Source of the DNA: Balanoglossus misakiensis | Lineage: Eukaryota; Hemichordata | Assembly (NCBI GenBank): GCA_040954595.2 | Contig: CM082592.2 | Span: 2,790,001-2,854,000 of the forward strand | Length of the DNA: 64,000 bases | Direction of reading: 5' to 3' | Part shown: one piece after another, positions 1 through 13,700 of the stretch | How the letters are laid out: each line of letters starts with the position of its first letter | Position numbering within the stretch: the stretch's first letter is position 1 | The notes under the pieces: generated by a model | Database searches by the model: none | Told to the model about the DNA's origin: nothing | The model's input: the letters and a program-made list of their open reading frames with translations, nothing else | Program-made: the position numbers and the translations under genes

Positions 1-847
1 TTCCCAATTGTTTGTTTTACTAAGTCTCTTGTATGGGGCAGAAATTGGGATTTATGAAGATGCTTATTACAGCCGTCTTGATTGACAGTTTATTGTTAGA
101 GAGAGAGGGTGATCCCTTTGTTAACCGACCGATAGATCCCAACACGAACTTCATTGCGACCGCCATGTCATGCAGATTTCATAATTAGAAACTAGCCTAG
201 ATATTGATTGATTGACACAAGAGGCTCGCCAGGCTAAATCGAATACCTGGCGCCCACATTTACATGGTCACGGTGGGAAGATACGCTATTGACACGCGAA
301 CAAAACGTGACAAAGTACTCTTAGTGGTTGAATGATAGGGGAGCCTTATTAGGACAGACTGGTGCCGCTTCACGCCAAGGATATATTGTCAATTTAATCA
401 TTAAACTAGAGTGTTCATCTTTACTATGACTGTCATTCCAGCTACAAGTATCCCTGTTTGAGTTTCCAGAGGATATACGTACACAAAAGAATCACAGAAT
501 AGGAAAAAAAATCAAATATCTTTCATGCATCGCTATCGCCAAATTTCTCCTGGGATGTGTTACACCTCATCACAAATTCTATTATATAATTGAACACAAG
601 TATCCATGTATTGGGTATGCATATGACGTAAATATGTCAATGTCAAAACGAGGCAACTGTTTTAAAGGTGGATGACAGGCAGTTAGAGTTGCGAAAATCA
701 ATATATTTGTATTTTATTCAAATGTTACTTATCACGTACGAATTATGGACCATGTTTGCCGCGAGTCCGGATTGCTTGCGTTAATCCCTTTCAGGTCTGT
801 GTCATATTTTGATCTTTAAAGTTCAAATCGGGGCTTGATTTGCATTG

Positions 848-1106
848 TCACAGATTGAACCGTCTGCACTTCTCATCTGTGGCGTTTCCAAGTGCGATTC
901 GCTGAGGAGCCGAGAGCGAATATTCTCTACACAAATGCCGCAGCGGGCTATTAGTGCACGGAGTCACCCACGAGTCGCCATTTCCCGCGCCGTTCGTCGG
1001 GAGGTCGTCATCATCTACTGAGTCGTCGCTACTAACCGCCCCAGATCGCCGGGGATTCCACTCCACATCAGGATATAAGCCATGAATGAATGAGAAATCT
1101 TGACGA
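848..1106 (-). CDS. Possible terminal exon, unrecognised acidic/polar peptide
   Basis: Open - strand frame of 85 codons between a candidate acceptor TCATCGCAG|T and a TGA. It is GC-rich and CpG-rich relative to its neighbourhood and encodes HGLYPDVEWNPRRSG, then SSDDSVDDDDLPTNG, then a Cys/Leu/Arg-containing tail. There is no ATG in the frame after the upstream TAA, so it would have to be an internal or last exon of a gene lying to the right. I find no partner exon and do not recognise the protein. It could be chance. Confidence 0.2.
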
Positions 1107-1109
1107 CTG

Positions 1110-4100
1110 CGATGACTTTATGCGGATGTAAGAAGGGCACAGTGGGACACTGATTTTGTAGTATGTGGCCATTACTGCGTGCTTTCACCTTTTTTCGTCG
1201 TATGGAGAGAGGTGTAGGCGACAGTGGCAGCCTCTCCTGCGTCGATTTGCACGTCTCTGGTCGTCTCTGTCAAACACATCTCATAATTTGATGTATCTTA
1301 TTAAATCGGATTTAGACACACGTGGAAGTATTATTCAGGGTCCAACTATTCGCGACAGTCTCCAAATTTCACTTTGGTGTCCAATTTCAGCGTTTGGTGA
1401 CGTATGCTGCCAGCTCATTCACTTGAAAACTAATGTCATCCTCTCCTGGCGCCCAAATTTCACATTGACGACAAACCGCTTTTCCGGATTTTACCTCCAC
1501 TGAACCAAGAATCATGTTAAAGGCTAATTAGAGTATTTGTGGGTCAACGTAGCATCAAGCATCTTGAACTAGTGTGTTACAGGTTGAAAGATTTTACACA
1601 CTTGCTACTATAATGACATTTATTTTTTTGTTGGTAAGTATGCGGGAGCTAAGGCAATTACTCGCGAACACATACAAATATTCCCGCTATCTTTCTTGGA
1701 AAATACATATATTACTTCTCATAAAGGGGAACGACGCGCTATGACGTCATCAAACTACAACTTCCACAAGATGCGTCTTTCACACAAATGAGTTGAGAGG
1801 CCATCTTTTATTTTTCTTTAATGATTTGTTTTCTGGTAAGGAATTGGTAAAGCGCAATGGGTAGATTCTGGAGTCACGTATTCGATAATACATATCTGGT
1901 ACACATCATTTACTACTCATACTGTAGACGGTTATAAGTTCTGTAAAACCCTGTCCGGATATTGAAGAAAGCTTATACATTGTACCTATGGCCAGCAGAC
2001 AGCTACGGCCAGAGCCGATGATTTTGGAGATTCACGCATGTGATGCAAAGGTAATTTAAAGCTATAAAGAGAACAAAAGAATAGTTACAGCGAGATGTTG
2101 TTATTTTGTATAACCGAAAGGGGGCTCTCAACAACTACATGGGCTCTGGTGTTTCCGTTTGGTGTGGCCCTGCACAAACGTCGATGAAATAAAAATGTTT
2201 TTTTTTTTCTCTCTCTCCCAAGCTCCTGTCTCGTGTGCGTCGATCTCAGCCAGATCCTTTGGATACATACGGATCTGACTGGAAATATTAATTCAAATCC
2301 ATAGAATGTAGCAAGTAGTTGATATGTTGGTCAAATTTAAAAGTCCCATCAGGAGGATCGGAGGACATTTGTTTAGAAATGTGAACAAAAAGGGGACCTG
2401 TTCGTGGAGAAAGGAGCAATATTCACCACCAAAGGTCGTATAAAGGTAACCAGTTCGCTGGTAATATAGTTTATCACCACGGTAACGTCAGTATAGAAGA
2501 TTAATATTTGTACATGTGTGATAACAACGGAAGGATTACAGGACACAAATGTTGCAGATTTAAATACATGCATGTAGCATGCAACATGTGGTTATTTGTG
2601 AACTGCATGCTGGCAGCCTTCACGACCAGAGATGAACATTTCAACCCGGCATTTGTGTTTTTTACATGAATAAACAAGTTATGTTTGTCATTTTTTTGTG
2701 TCATTACTTTGTGTCCTCTGGTTCACTCAAAAGTGTTTTATAATATATTGGAATGTTAAGTCGACATAATTTATCATAAGTTGTAATTAGTCCTCTCAAA
2801 TCCTGCAATGACCAAATTTTCCGTAATGAAAGTACTGTTTTATTTTATGTCCATAAGACCTGTTGGAGTTCGGATGTAGCGCCACAATGTTCGAGATCAT
2901 TTCCCTTAAACACAAATATCGAACACTTCTTCAAAAGTTGGCGACTTTGTTCTTTTATGATCCTGGGTGATATCCGTCATCCGAACGTCTCAAGAGCACT
3001 TTCTCAGATTTGATTTGAATGTCACGAAGTTTGCCTGAGATACGCTTCTCGTATACTTTGGACTGTGACACTTTGCGCCATTGGCATTTTTGTCAAAACA
3101 CTTTAAATTTGCATATCCTGCCAAATATCCGTGCATGATCAATGACTGCAGCATGATTCGCTAAATGTGTTGTCACCATCATCAGAATATGTGATGTTGA
3201 AGTCATTATGCAAATTAACATTGATGATACAAGCCTCACCATTCTACAAAACTAATTCCCTAACGATACTTCATTATTAAGATATCCTGGTAAAAGACAG
3301 ATTGATAGCGGTGCGACATTTGTTCGCCTTGTTAACATGGAAGATAAAATGGCCGAGAAAATGACGGTGTAAAAAAAGTTATTATCATCGTACACTTGGA
3401 GTACAATGTCATAGCAAACATTGCCAAATAAATACAAAATGGATGTAATATACTCCAATTATCATGGGAAGTGACATTAAAGCTTACAGATAGATAACAT
3501 TAGATGTTCCATTAACCATATAATCATGTCGCTGATCTAGCATGCAGAACTTTCCCTGCTTGTACGGTGACCTCAATTTGCCACCGACGCTGAACTTCGA
3601 AATAAATAAATAAATAAACATTACACGCATGTATCCAGCCAGCCAACCGTCCAAAACCTGTATGCAGAAATCTCGCTATTTATTTTTATTACCAGAAAGG
3701 GACTTTCTCGCAAGTATTCTTGTGACAAAATACCAATGAATTCATGACACGGTGAAATACAGGCTTACAGGGAAATCACAATTAACTGACATCGGCGCTT
3801 GTCACGTGACAGATTTCAAACCACAGTCAGTCTACACATATTGGAAACGGTTATCGAAGCAATGGAATATTTTGTCAGGGGAAAGGCCCCTGAACAAAGT
3901 TCTCTCTTGTCCGGACACTGAACAGTTGAAGAGTTGTGTCCAGAAAGTGGCAACGTGTCCACAAAGCAGAATTGATGTGTCCGGACTGGTGGCGCCCCAT
4001 GAGGAGGAGGGACCATGATTTCATTTAGTGTCGTCTTCCTAACTTTTCTTCATTCGACAGAGATAGATTTATTTAGTGATTGACATTAGTTGAATCTACA

Positions 4101-5740
4101 TTTACAATGGGTTTACATATCAATGCATTAATGCTACTTTGCCCGGCAGAAGCTAATCGTTTTCCTAGGCTTGTCAGATGGCTTATTGGCGAGCGGGGCT
4201 GACAAGGCAACTAGGACGGACTCTACTCAAAACCGGATCACTTTGTCGCCGACGGAAAGGTGACGCCGCGCCGATAACAGCAATCCACCATGACCAGATT
4301 GGATCAGGGCCTAAAAACGTGTATCATATGAACACCTGCACAAGCAGTTGCTTCAAGGAGCAGGCATAGACTGCACAGCGTCTTAATTCCCTTCAAGGAA
4401 TTACACACAGAGCCACTTGATGTCTTCCACAATGAATCAAGAAAGTTATCACCAAATAAAGGTGTGGCTGTAATCCAATAGGAATGTTTTTTAACCTACA
4501 GTAAGCTTTAAAATGTGATAATTACAAAACTGTCCCAAGAGCAGTAAAACGCTTATAGGAAAGGTTGAAATCAGACGAGTGCAAGGTTTAAATATTAGAT
4601 AAAACGAACAAGCGGTGACTAAAACACAAGAAAGACAGAAAAACAGGATGTTTCGGGCTCAACCTTTACCCAGTTCGGCTTATAAAATCCATGATATGAA
4701 CGGGGCCGGTGTTGTGGAAAATATGCGCTTATGTTAGGATGAAAGCCTATATCTATTACTAATCGATCTTTATATTTTTGCAGGAAAAATAAGACGCGTT
4801 TAAATTAATTTACATATATCCTAGGTGAATATTTCATAGTGTTTACACATCACTTTTCAATTTGGTGTTATAGTGCTGTCACACCATACAGCCTGACAAC
4901 TCTTCAGCTTATGTGACGTCACAAACCGCCACAAAAAAAAAACATATGTTTCAACAAATTGTCGTGACGTCACTGACGAATTTGACACATCAACAAAGAA
5001 ATGAAGTGCCTTACAAATCACAAAACTTCCGTCCAAATATTAAACGCAGACTAAAACATTTTAACATACACTTCACTCTGGGAAAATACATAAATAACAT
5101 CCTCCACTGTCTATCGCCAAGGCGGCCACCAAGCTCGAGCTTCAAATAGAATGCATTATACACATATGACAATTTACATAACGCTTTCAGGAAATATCGC
5201 AAACGCCCACCCTGATCTCTTTTTAGCTTGTCTCGCAGTAAAATATGATGAAACGAGATCCTTGTAGTTATTCACCAAATCATTTACCTGGGAGGTATTC
5301 TGATACGACTGGGGCTTTTGTTCAGATAAGCGCTTTACTTGACGAGAGTATATTAATATATTATATATTTCAGGGTTCCTTGCAGTATTTTGTTGGTATC
5401 TTGTGCCTTAGTTCTCCCAGGTGATATGCATGTAATATTGATATGCCAGCCTACACAATTTAGTAGCTGTCGCTTTGTCTGGACAAGACAGGCTTGGCGC
5501 CGCACTCTATCGTTGACACATTGCCTCGGATCGCCTTATGATTTTAAATCTGCAATAATCGCCTTCTTGTGTTATTCTCAATATACATAATCTTCGTGTT
5601 CGGAATGCGCTGCAAAGCATGTCTGATTCAGTCTTGCCCAACCAACCCTGAGATCCGCTACATTTCCCCAGTGACTTTCCCGCCAGGATTTACTGTCGAG
5701 GATTTTCTGTCATTTTGCTGAATGCGAAAATACATACACA
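1110..5740. other. Non-coding, no gene seen
   Basis: No open frame here has coding character or paired splice sites. The stretch holds full CRE palindromes (1742-1749, 4914-4921, 4965-4972), a short (AAAT)n run near 3600-3620 and ordinary unique-looking sequence. The 112-codon frame at 1165-1503 and the 88-codon frame at 3752-4018 have no recognisable content. Confidence 0.5.
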
Positions 5741-5743
5741 TAA

Positions 5744-5878
5744 ATACATACATACATACATACATACATACATACATACATACATACATACATACATACA
5801 TACATACATACATACATACATACATACATACATACATACATACATACATACATACATACATACATACATACATACATA
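5744..5878. repeat. (TACA)n microsatellite
   Basis: About 34 nearly perfect tandem TACA units. The reading frames through it (Thr-Tyr-Ile-His on +, Met-Tyr-Val-Cys on -) are repeat artefacts. Confidence 0.98.
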
Positions 5879-6799
5879 ACAAGATAGTATACATATTGGA
5901 GATATAAGTACATAATTTGTTACAATGTGGTTATGGCAATAATTTTAGAGCGAAGCAGTTTCAATGTATGGCGCCATAGTTGCTGATATGTTCAGCTATA
6001 ATCGTTCAGCAAGTCAGGTTAGGTTCAGTTTGAAATTTAAAACGTTGTTGATAATTTCTTGTTGACCGTTGAGACAAGATTGAAATGACCGTTCCTACTG
6101 TGTGAGCAACAATGCATGTATCCTGGAATGGTGACCATTCTCTTATGTGTACGTGTCCGACCAACGGGCGTGGAGGTCAAGTTCTTTATTTAGGAGTTCC
6201 ACGAAGCCATGTATTTGGCCTACACATTGAAATAATCGCGTCATCGCCAGTGCACGGGTCCTCACAGGTGCACGGGCATTATCTGATCAACTTATCAGGA
6301 TTTGACCAGAGACATTTTCGCCGCAGAAACCCATCAGCTGAATAACCCGGTTTATCCGGAAGACTCGAAATCATTTGTGGTCAGCCAAATGCCTTCATCA
6401 TGTTCATTACACTTCGCATCATCATGACTAATTCTTGCACATTCCCCATTTAGCTCAACTCCAGTATAATTTACTCAACAAATTCTCCGAAGACAAAAAT
6501 GTATCACAAATGCTGCTTATTCTGTATTTGAGGAAGATATGATGGACAACAGACATTCCACAATATGAACCGTACATACAAATAGTTTCCTTTGAATCAA
6601 ATTCAGTACGGCTCACATTTCATATCCATGCCTCTATTATGTATTGAACATGTTCAGATTCGCCCAACAAAAAGGGGAAAATGGTAATAAGACCAGTTGA
6701 TCCCAGAACAATATTTTGTTATATGGTGATTGTGTATGTGATATCACAACCGTTGACATTGAACACAGTTTTGCTATTCATCACCAGCCGACAATAGAT

Positions 6800-7002
6800 G
6801 AGTTTACGCACTTTGCGAGATCTCGCCAAACTCGGTAAATTACCGTAGCAACGGGTTGCTAGCCAAGTGAAGCCTTCTATGAAACTAAAATAGGTGCAGA
6901 ATTTAATAAATTTAACTTTTGTGCCATTTGTTTTTTCCGTGTCACATGAGAATGGGCTACCATATAAATTGCCTAGTCTCGCGAGATCTCGCAGGGCCTC
7001 GT
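6800..7002. repeat. Imperfect foldback (inverted repeat about 45 bp arms)
   Basis: The left arm (6813-6849) and right arm (6956-7002) are inverted copies sharing TGCGAGATCTCGC and GTAGC boundaries, around a spacer of about 105 bp. Frames on both strands therefore read the same LPSLARSR peptide. Probably a small non-autonomous element. Confidence 0.65.
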
Positions 7003-7510
7003 GGAGTTCAGAAAACTGTCTATTACGACGAGACACGAGAGTAGCACACAATTATTTCACGAAACCACGGTTAGTCTGGCCATTTCTCGAACAAGTATAT
7101 ATTTCGCAGAAAGAAAATATATAATGGCTTAGACATATATATCTTTTGAGCAATACTAATTGACGGAATGAGAACACTGTTGAATTTAAAGAATACTTGG
7201 CCGGTAATTTATCTATCGTATTTTGATTCCAATACATTGTCCATGCAAGGCTATAGAATATGACAAGGAAAGTTTTCTCAAATTTATTCACCAAAATATC
7301 GATCGCTATTTTAACGTGAATTCATAAGCAATGGTTGTAAGATAATAATAGTCTCATTCAAAGCATTTTCTTCTCAAAGAGTTTTCCATCAATCAGCAAA
7401 AATCGAAATTGACGCCTGAAAGGCATTTCATTCAGTCTTACGTTGCCATAGTAATTTTAATAAATAATACTGAATTATAAACAACTATAGAGTCGATGCA
7501 GCATTATGTA

Positions 7511-7570
7511 AAACTACGAGATATTGTTCAGAAAAAAAAATAAACTATGAGATATTGTTCAGAAAAAAAA
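7511..7570. repeat. 31-bp tandem duplication
   Basis: Two copies of a unit containing GAGATATTGTTCAG followed by an A-run, differing by one base and A-run length. Confidence 0.85.
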
Positions 7571-10374
7571 CTATGATAAAATTAACCTTCTTTTGTTTCT
7601 TTACTATGATCATGATCTGAGACGAAGGTCGGTTTGAAAACATTCAATAGTATGTGGCCATGTGGCCGTGTTTATAAATAAAAATACCGTTGAATAGTTT
7701 TCCTGGAAAAACACCGCTGAATGCTGAAAACAATGATTTATTCTATTGATCACTTGCACATCAAAGAAAACCATATGGGCCTTGTTTTGCAGAACATGAG
7801 GATCAGTAACAAATGCTTCTCCGTCGGAGCCGAAAATGAGGGTGGCTCAGGGCCACGACAAATCCAAAATAAGGCCACCCAGATCCACCCTTGAGCTTCG
7901 ATTTTTACTAAACCACTTAATTGCTGACCTTAACCTCCTCCTTTTTCCAATACTCCCCATTTCAGCCCATCCTTCGAAGGAAAGTTTCATAAATGAAACA
8001 TTTGGAGACTAAAAGCTGACTCTTGCATGATTGTGAAAAGGGAACCGGCGCCAGGCAGGTGAGGCTAATTTGACTGCAAGTTAATGCGCCCAACATGATG
8101 GTAAATTTCAGGGATCGAAGAATTTCCAATGACTTATCCAAACCATCAGTATTGAAACAAAAGTAGTGATGCTGGCGTGTCTCTTGACGTGTCTCCTTAA
8201 ACGAACACAAACACAAAGTTGTTACTAAAACGTGCAATGTCTTCACTTCAAAAGTCTTTCAAGTCTTTACTTGTTAAGTTATTTTCGCCAATGTGAAATT
8301 CCTCCGAATAAGAAACTAAAACAATTCCACATACCACAATGACTTAATGAGTCGCCATTTTGAATTTTGTGAATTCAAAATTACTATTGGGATGATGGCC
8401 CAAGTCGCCATTTTGGAATTTATTTTTTAGGTAATGGGTAGAGTATGGATATTTGCTATGTATGGCAAAATTGATCACGAAAAACTCCGAAAAGTATAAA
8501 TGAAAGGAAATAAGTGAATGTTGAACTATTAAAATGTCTCCGTCAAATTAGTGCATAGGTGACAGTCCTTTGCCGTATATCCTGTCCGGGCCACCAGTCT
8601 CATCTTTGAAAATTTCAATCAAATACTTTTGCGTTGTGACGCCGCTCAAATGCCGTATAAAATATTGTTGCCATTACTTCGGGTCAGGAGTCAAGATGGG
8701 TCATTTTTCATCGATTTTCTCTTCGAATCGCATTAACATGCTCTCTGATGATGTTTCATTATGGGATATAAAAGATGATTTTTATGATAATCTTCACCCC
8801 TTATGTAGTTGCTTGATGCGGAAGATCCTATTCGGCGCCTTGCAGGACGGGCGAACTAAGTGAAGGAGGTGAACGCATCTATCCAATGAATAGTGTAATC
8901 AACAGTGGCACTGACCTTAGCTGTATGATAGTATCTCGACAAATCCCCAAATGTCTGATGTCTGATCCTAAAACATCAAAATTCTTTCACGGAATTGATG
9001 ATCTCCGGGACATCTTAATCCCCGAGAGAAAACGACATTCATAATCGAGATATATACCAGTAAATTCTCTTCGCTTTTCGGATTATACAGATAAGAATAC
9101 AGACAAGTATGGCAGAAGTTGTTTCCATGGTAATTATTCATACTGGGCTTTCCTACTGTTCTGCTGACGCCAGCGTAGAGAGATAGAGAATTAAGTATTA
9201 ACAGCAGACGACACACTCCAAATGTTACTTTTGAGCTGCCAACAACGGAGACAGATGTCTTTTGAAGGGCGAGCCTGTCTCTGAAATTTGAAGTGTGAGA
9301 TTTTTCCACAATTGGATGGGTGGTAATTTTGAGATGAGCACAATCACTCAGCACAGCTCGTTGATTAGAATTACTCAGATTCGCAGCTAGTGCCCATATT
9401 AATTATGAGTAAAAGGCCTTCATTGCACACTGAAGGAACAGGGATGTTGGCAGCTCAAGCTCTAGCAAGTATATTGGTCAACTTTTGACAAGCGCTGTTT
9501 TTAATGATTTTTGTAAAGTCTAGCCGCTGTACTTTTGATTTGTATGCCCACGAAATCTGAAGAAACATTATGCTTTTAAAAAGTCGCCAACCCTCGACAT
9601 CATTTTAGATCAGTTTTGTTTATTTTGCTTGTTTCGTTTTGTTGATTCTTTGTTATCTGCTCAATCACGTCGGCTGTATGTTACAGTCCGTCTCTCACTT
9701 TGCACATGAGCAGGCGCATACTTGAAAGATTTCTCAACAGTACGAAACACACCTGGACATTTCTCTTGCATTAGACCCTACTGCCATCCTGTCCTGTGAT
9801 GCAACGTGTACACAATATAGGTCCCACCCTTTCAGGATTCGTAGTTCTGTGCCAACTATCGGAAGTCCCAAACTCCCAGACGTAGAGGAAATATAGGTGG
9901 TGAACAGGACACAGTCATTACATATACATTTGTCACGTGATATGCATTTCATTGACGTTGGAAATCAGTTTTACCTCATTTTGCAAAAACAAGGCTGCGT
10001 GATTTCAGGCTGAAATTCCTGCAGTTACAGGTAACAAACTTATTCCTCGCATGTGCCTTTATGATTATTCAAACATCCATAAACACCGGTCGTTTTCGTG
10101 GTGTCAGAGTTGTGAAATGTGGTGGCACATAACATTTTCTCCTTAAACATTTTTTCCCCATAAAATGACAGAAGAGAGAAAATGGCAAGGGTTTTTAGAA
10201 GAAAACACAATGCTAAACTTATAGTTGAGTAGTCATTTTCGAGCGAGTCAACATGAGGCCACCAGGTTTAATGACCAGAATCATGGAATATGGAATATGG
10301 ACCTGAACAAATTAACCCCAACCAACCGCTCTTTTTCAAGTAAAATAAAAAACCTTTGATTAAACCATTCCACA

Positions 10375-10751
10375 TACAGGGTGGCTCAAAGAGTTTTGCT
10401 GTCCGTGTACATGCGAGCTGGGTCAAACCATTCAATACACAGGGTAAGGCACGAACCTTTGTACTGAGGGACTCTCCCTTTCATAAATTTTGAGTCTGTT
10501 ACCTTTTTGATGCAACGGAACTACGATACAGTACATTGAAAATACAAACAACAATATGAAAACTACCTCGAAACCATTTTCATCGCGAACCAATTGCACA
10601 ATCATGCACAAGTCTGTCAAAGGGCAAACACTGAATCAAATTCGATCCTTGTTTTCCGAGGAAATGACACGAGAATTGAAAAAAAATTGAAAGAAGCTGG
10701 AGACCATATTGGATCGGATCTCCAAAAATATTGATGGGCACCCCCTGTATA
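10375..10751. mobile_element. Putative short TIR element (TACAGGGTG-type ends)
   Basis: The left end reads TACAGGGTGGCTCAAA. The right end, reverse complemented, reads TATACAGGGGGTGCCCATC. ACAGGGTG-type termini are typical of several DNA-transposon-derived non-autonomous families. The interior (about 375 bp) encodes nothing. Only the terminal roughly 12 bp agree well, so this is tentative. Confidence 0.4.
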
Positions 10752-10759
10752 CCACATAA

Positions 10760-13700
10760 CTCTGCCTTTATGCTGTAAGATCGGTCATTTGTGAACTTTG
10801 ACTTGAACCCGACAAAAATGCATTCTAGGAACCGATACGACCAGTGCGCGCGACAGTAATATCACATAGTGGCAAGTTCAAACAAAACTAGCACGATGGA
10901 TGGACAGGTTTGGATAAGATCCATTATAGAGACAGTACACATTAAAACACGTTTTGGTTTGTTAGGATACAACGGAGCTATTTTGAGCTGCCTACGTTAT
11001 AGTAACTAATCGCTACTAAACTTGATCAAACATCATTTTTGCATTAACACTGACGGTGTAGGCGTGACTCTGCAATCAACTCCTTGGCTACCGTTTTTTG
11101 TGACATGGATAGATTGGAATCTCCACAAAGCAGGCCGACATCTTCATTTGGCAGCTCATTAATTCACCGCAACTGAAGTAGCTCTCAAATTAATATCGCT
11201 ACCAGGAACTGGGCCACAATTAATGCTCAACGCATATTCGTCGCTGAGGCCATGTACAGATTTGCAATCACGTCACGGTATTAACGATCGGCTACATGAA
11301 ACAGAGGTACTATATAGCTGGTAGACATAGATTATAATCCTTTTCAACAGGTATGGAACTGATAAATTAGTCCAACTGGGATTATGTGTTCAGTGTGTGT
11401 ACACGTACGTGCGTGTATTAATAAATATTATAAACATAACAAATATCATTTTATGTGTGGTTAAGTGGACAGTACATATTAAGTTCACGTCATTACTGGT
11501 CCCGTAAAAATAGCAAATGAGACGACTGATCTCTTTTGAGATGTATGAATTAACAAGTGACAAGTGTTACCGTACAAACGATGGACATACAAAATATTGT
11601 TTTCCGACTTTGGTAGACTTACTTCTAATCATGGCCTGTAACTCTAACAGACTTACTGTAATGCAAATTTGGCGAATATTTATGTTCTAATGTTTATCTT
11701 TCTTAAGGCTAAAAAAGTACACGTCTAAACGCATTTAAATAGCTGTTTACTGGTAAATTGACATTTTGTACATTTTACTTGATTCCAGATAATTCCAGCA
11801 GGTTAACTGAATCTCAGTTAAACACAGCTGTCCATTATAACTTGTACACACGACGGACATTTTACCAAGTCTCCAAGTATATATATTTCAAGAAATGTTT
11901 AATCTAATATGTATTGGAATTCAATGGAAGACCACGTATAATTATACAATATATGTGAATAAATAGTAGGGACGAACATGATAAATAGAGCGGTAAAGGT
12001 ATGTTCTTGTGCGTCATCTCGCGGGTCTGTTCAGTTTGACTACAGAACTATTAGGGAAGATCAGAGGTCGAGAATTGGGGGCTAAAACACACCAGAGGGT
12101 GACAAGGGGAGCAAGAAAATATAGTGGTGTAGTCTGCCAAATTAAGTGGTTGAAATATTGAGTTTGGAAAAGGGATATAATGAACCCGTGACGAGTTGGA
12201 GTTTGTTTTGTTTCCAGGTGCGAGAATGGACGCCTAGAGAAATTTGATGAAAAGTAACGGACGCAGTGTGAAGCCTTTGTTCCCCGGTTGAGTCATGCCG
12301 AATAGAACAGCTCTTTGAAATACCGTATACGAGACGTGATTTCTCCATTAACAGGTATTGAGAAAGACGTTACTTTTTAGACAAGCTGACAGAGAGCCAT
12401 GGGGTGACTGAGAGAAAAGGCAAAAGATGGAAAGGTTCAATAAACCGACAATGGTATAATGAAAATGCCGAATCCAAACATGCAATTCAGTGAGTTGGCC
12501 TACGCCTAGTCCTGCCGGAATAAAATACCAACAACCCCAATATTTATGAACATTCCTGCCTAAGTTGGCTCTTGATATTATCGACATTTCTGAATTAACA
12601 TGGCTGACATTATCCACAAATATCCCATATTTGGCGATAGTTTAATATCATTGCTTCAGTTAACCTTGCCAACGTTACGAGCAAGACATCACATAGGGGC
12701 CTACGAGGGGCCTACGATCGACACGAGAAAGCGCGATAGTTCTGATGAAAACAAACAAACAAACAAACAAACACAGACGAAAACAACCTCGCTTTTCGTT
12801 ATCTGCTCTTACTCTATACATTCGCCTGTTAATTAACAAAATTGGCTATAATTCTGATTTTATGTGAATGATCCAATCGGCGTTGCTGTCATGTCTTTCA
12901 TATATACACTGCGGCTTAGGTGGACTTATGTCCAGGTTTTAATGCAATGAATGGTTAAGCGCAACCAGACTTTGCATTGTGAATTGAACTGCATGAATAT
13001 CATTCGTGAGGTTAAACATTTATCGACGAACTGATTGCGCATATGCAGAAAAATGCAACACTCAATTAACTGATGACAACATTTGTCATTAATAACATTG
13101 CTTCGAATGGTCTGTGCTATCATGGTATTATCGTTCTTAGTTTTAGAGATCCCTTAACATACTACCACATTCACTCTAACTGAAAAAAGGGGATATAAAA
13201 TAAGTGTAAATTGGGTTCTATGTTCAAATGACAATGTACACGTAATAGCTGAAATTCAAACCAACCAATCACAGTGTTGACTGAGCGGCCATTTTCAACT
13301 TCGATGACCATGGTGTTTGATCGCATGAAATACTGACGCTAAAAGGCTAAACCGTATCAATAAAAACGTATTCTACGATGTGCAAAGGTTTGGTACGAAG
13401 AAAAACTGGCAATGCTTTTGAATGTCACCTTCAGCCTAGTCATTCCAATTCTACGCCTCCAAAGCTGTTCAATGAAAATGTTCACACTTAATTCTACCAA
13501 GATCTGAAATAGTTGTACTGATCAAATGGACCATATCATATACGAAACCCTGAGAATCACCCGGTAAACGAAGCCATGTGACATGTAATTAGTAATGAAT
13601 AAAAGAGTGAAACTATCGACAATCAAAATGATTCTAACCTGCCGCTAACAAACGAACGACTTCTTCGGTAGAGTGGTATAACATGTTGGAAAAAAGATCA

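Larger units (their letters stand above)
5880..10370. other. Non-coding, no gene seen
   Basis: Apart from the foldback at 6.8-7.0 kb and the 31-bp duplication at 7.5 kb, I see only AT-rich single-copy-like DNA. Its open frames are short and unconvincing. Confidence 0.5.

Noticed and set aside
1165-1503. 112-codon + strand frame
   Set aside because: No recognised domain, no splice partners, and composition like the surroundings.
5658-5913. Overlapping open frames on both strands encoding Met-Tyr-Val-Cys or Ile-His-Thr-Tyr repeats
   Set aside because: They are the translation of the TACA microsatellite, with no unique coding sequence.
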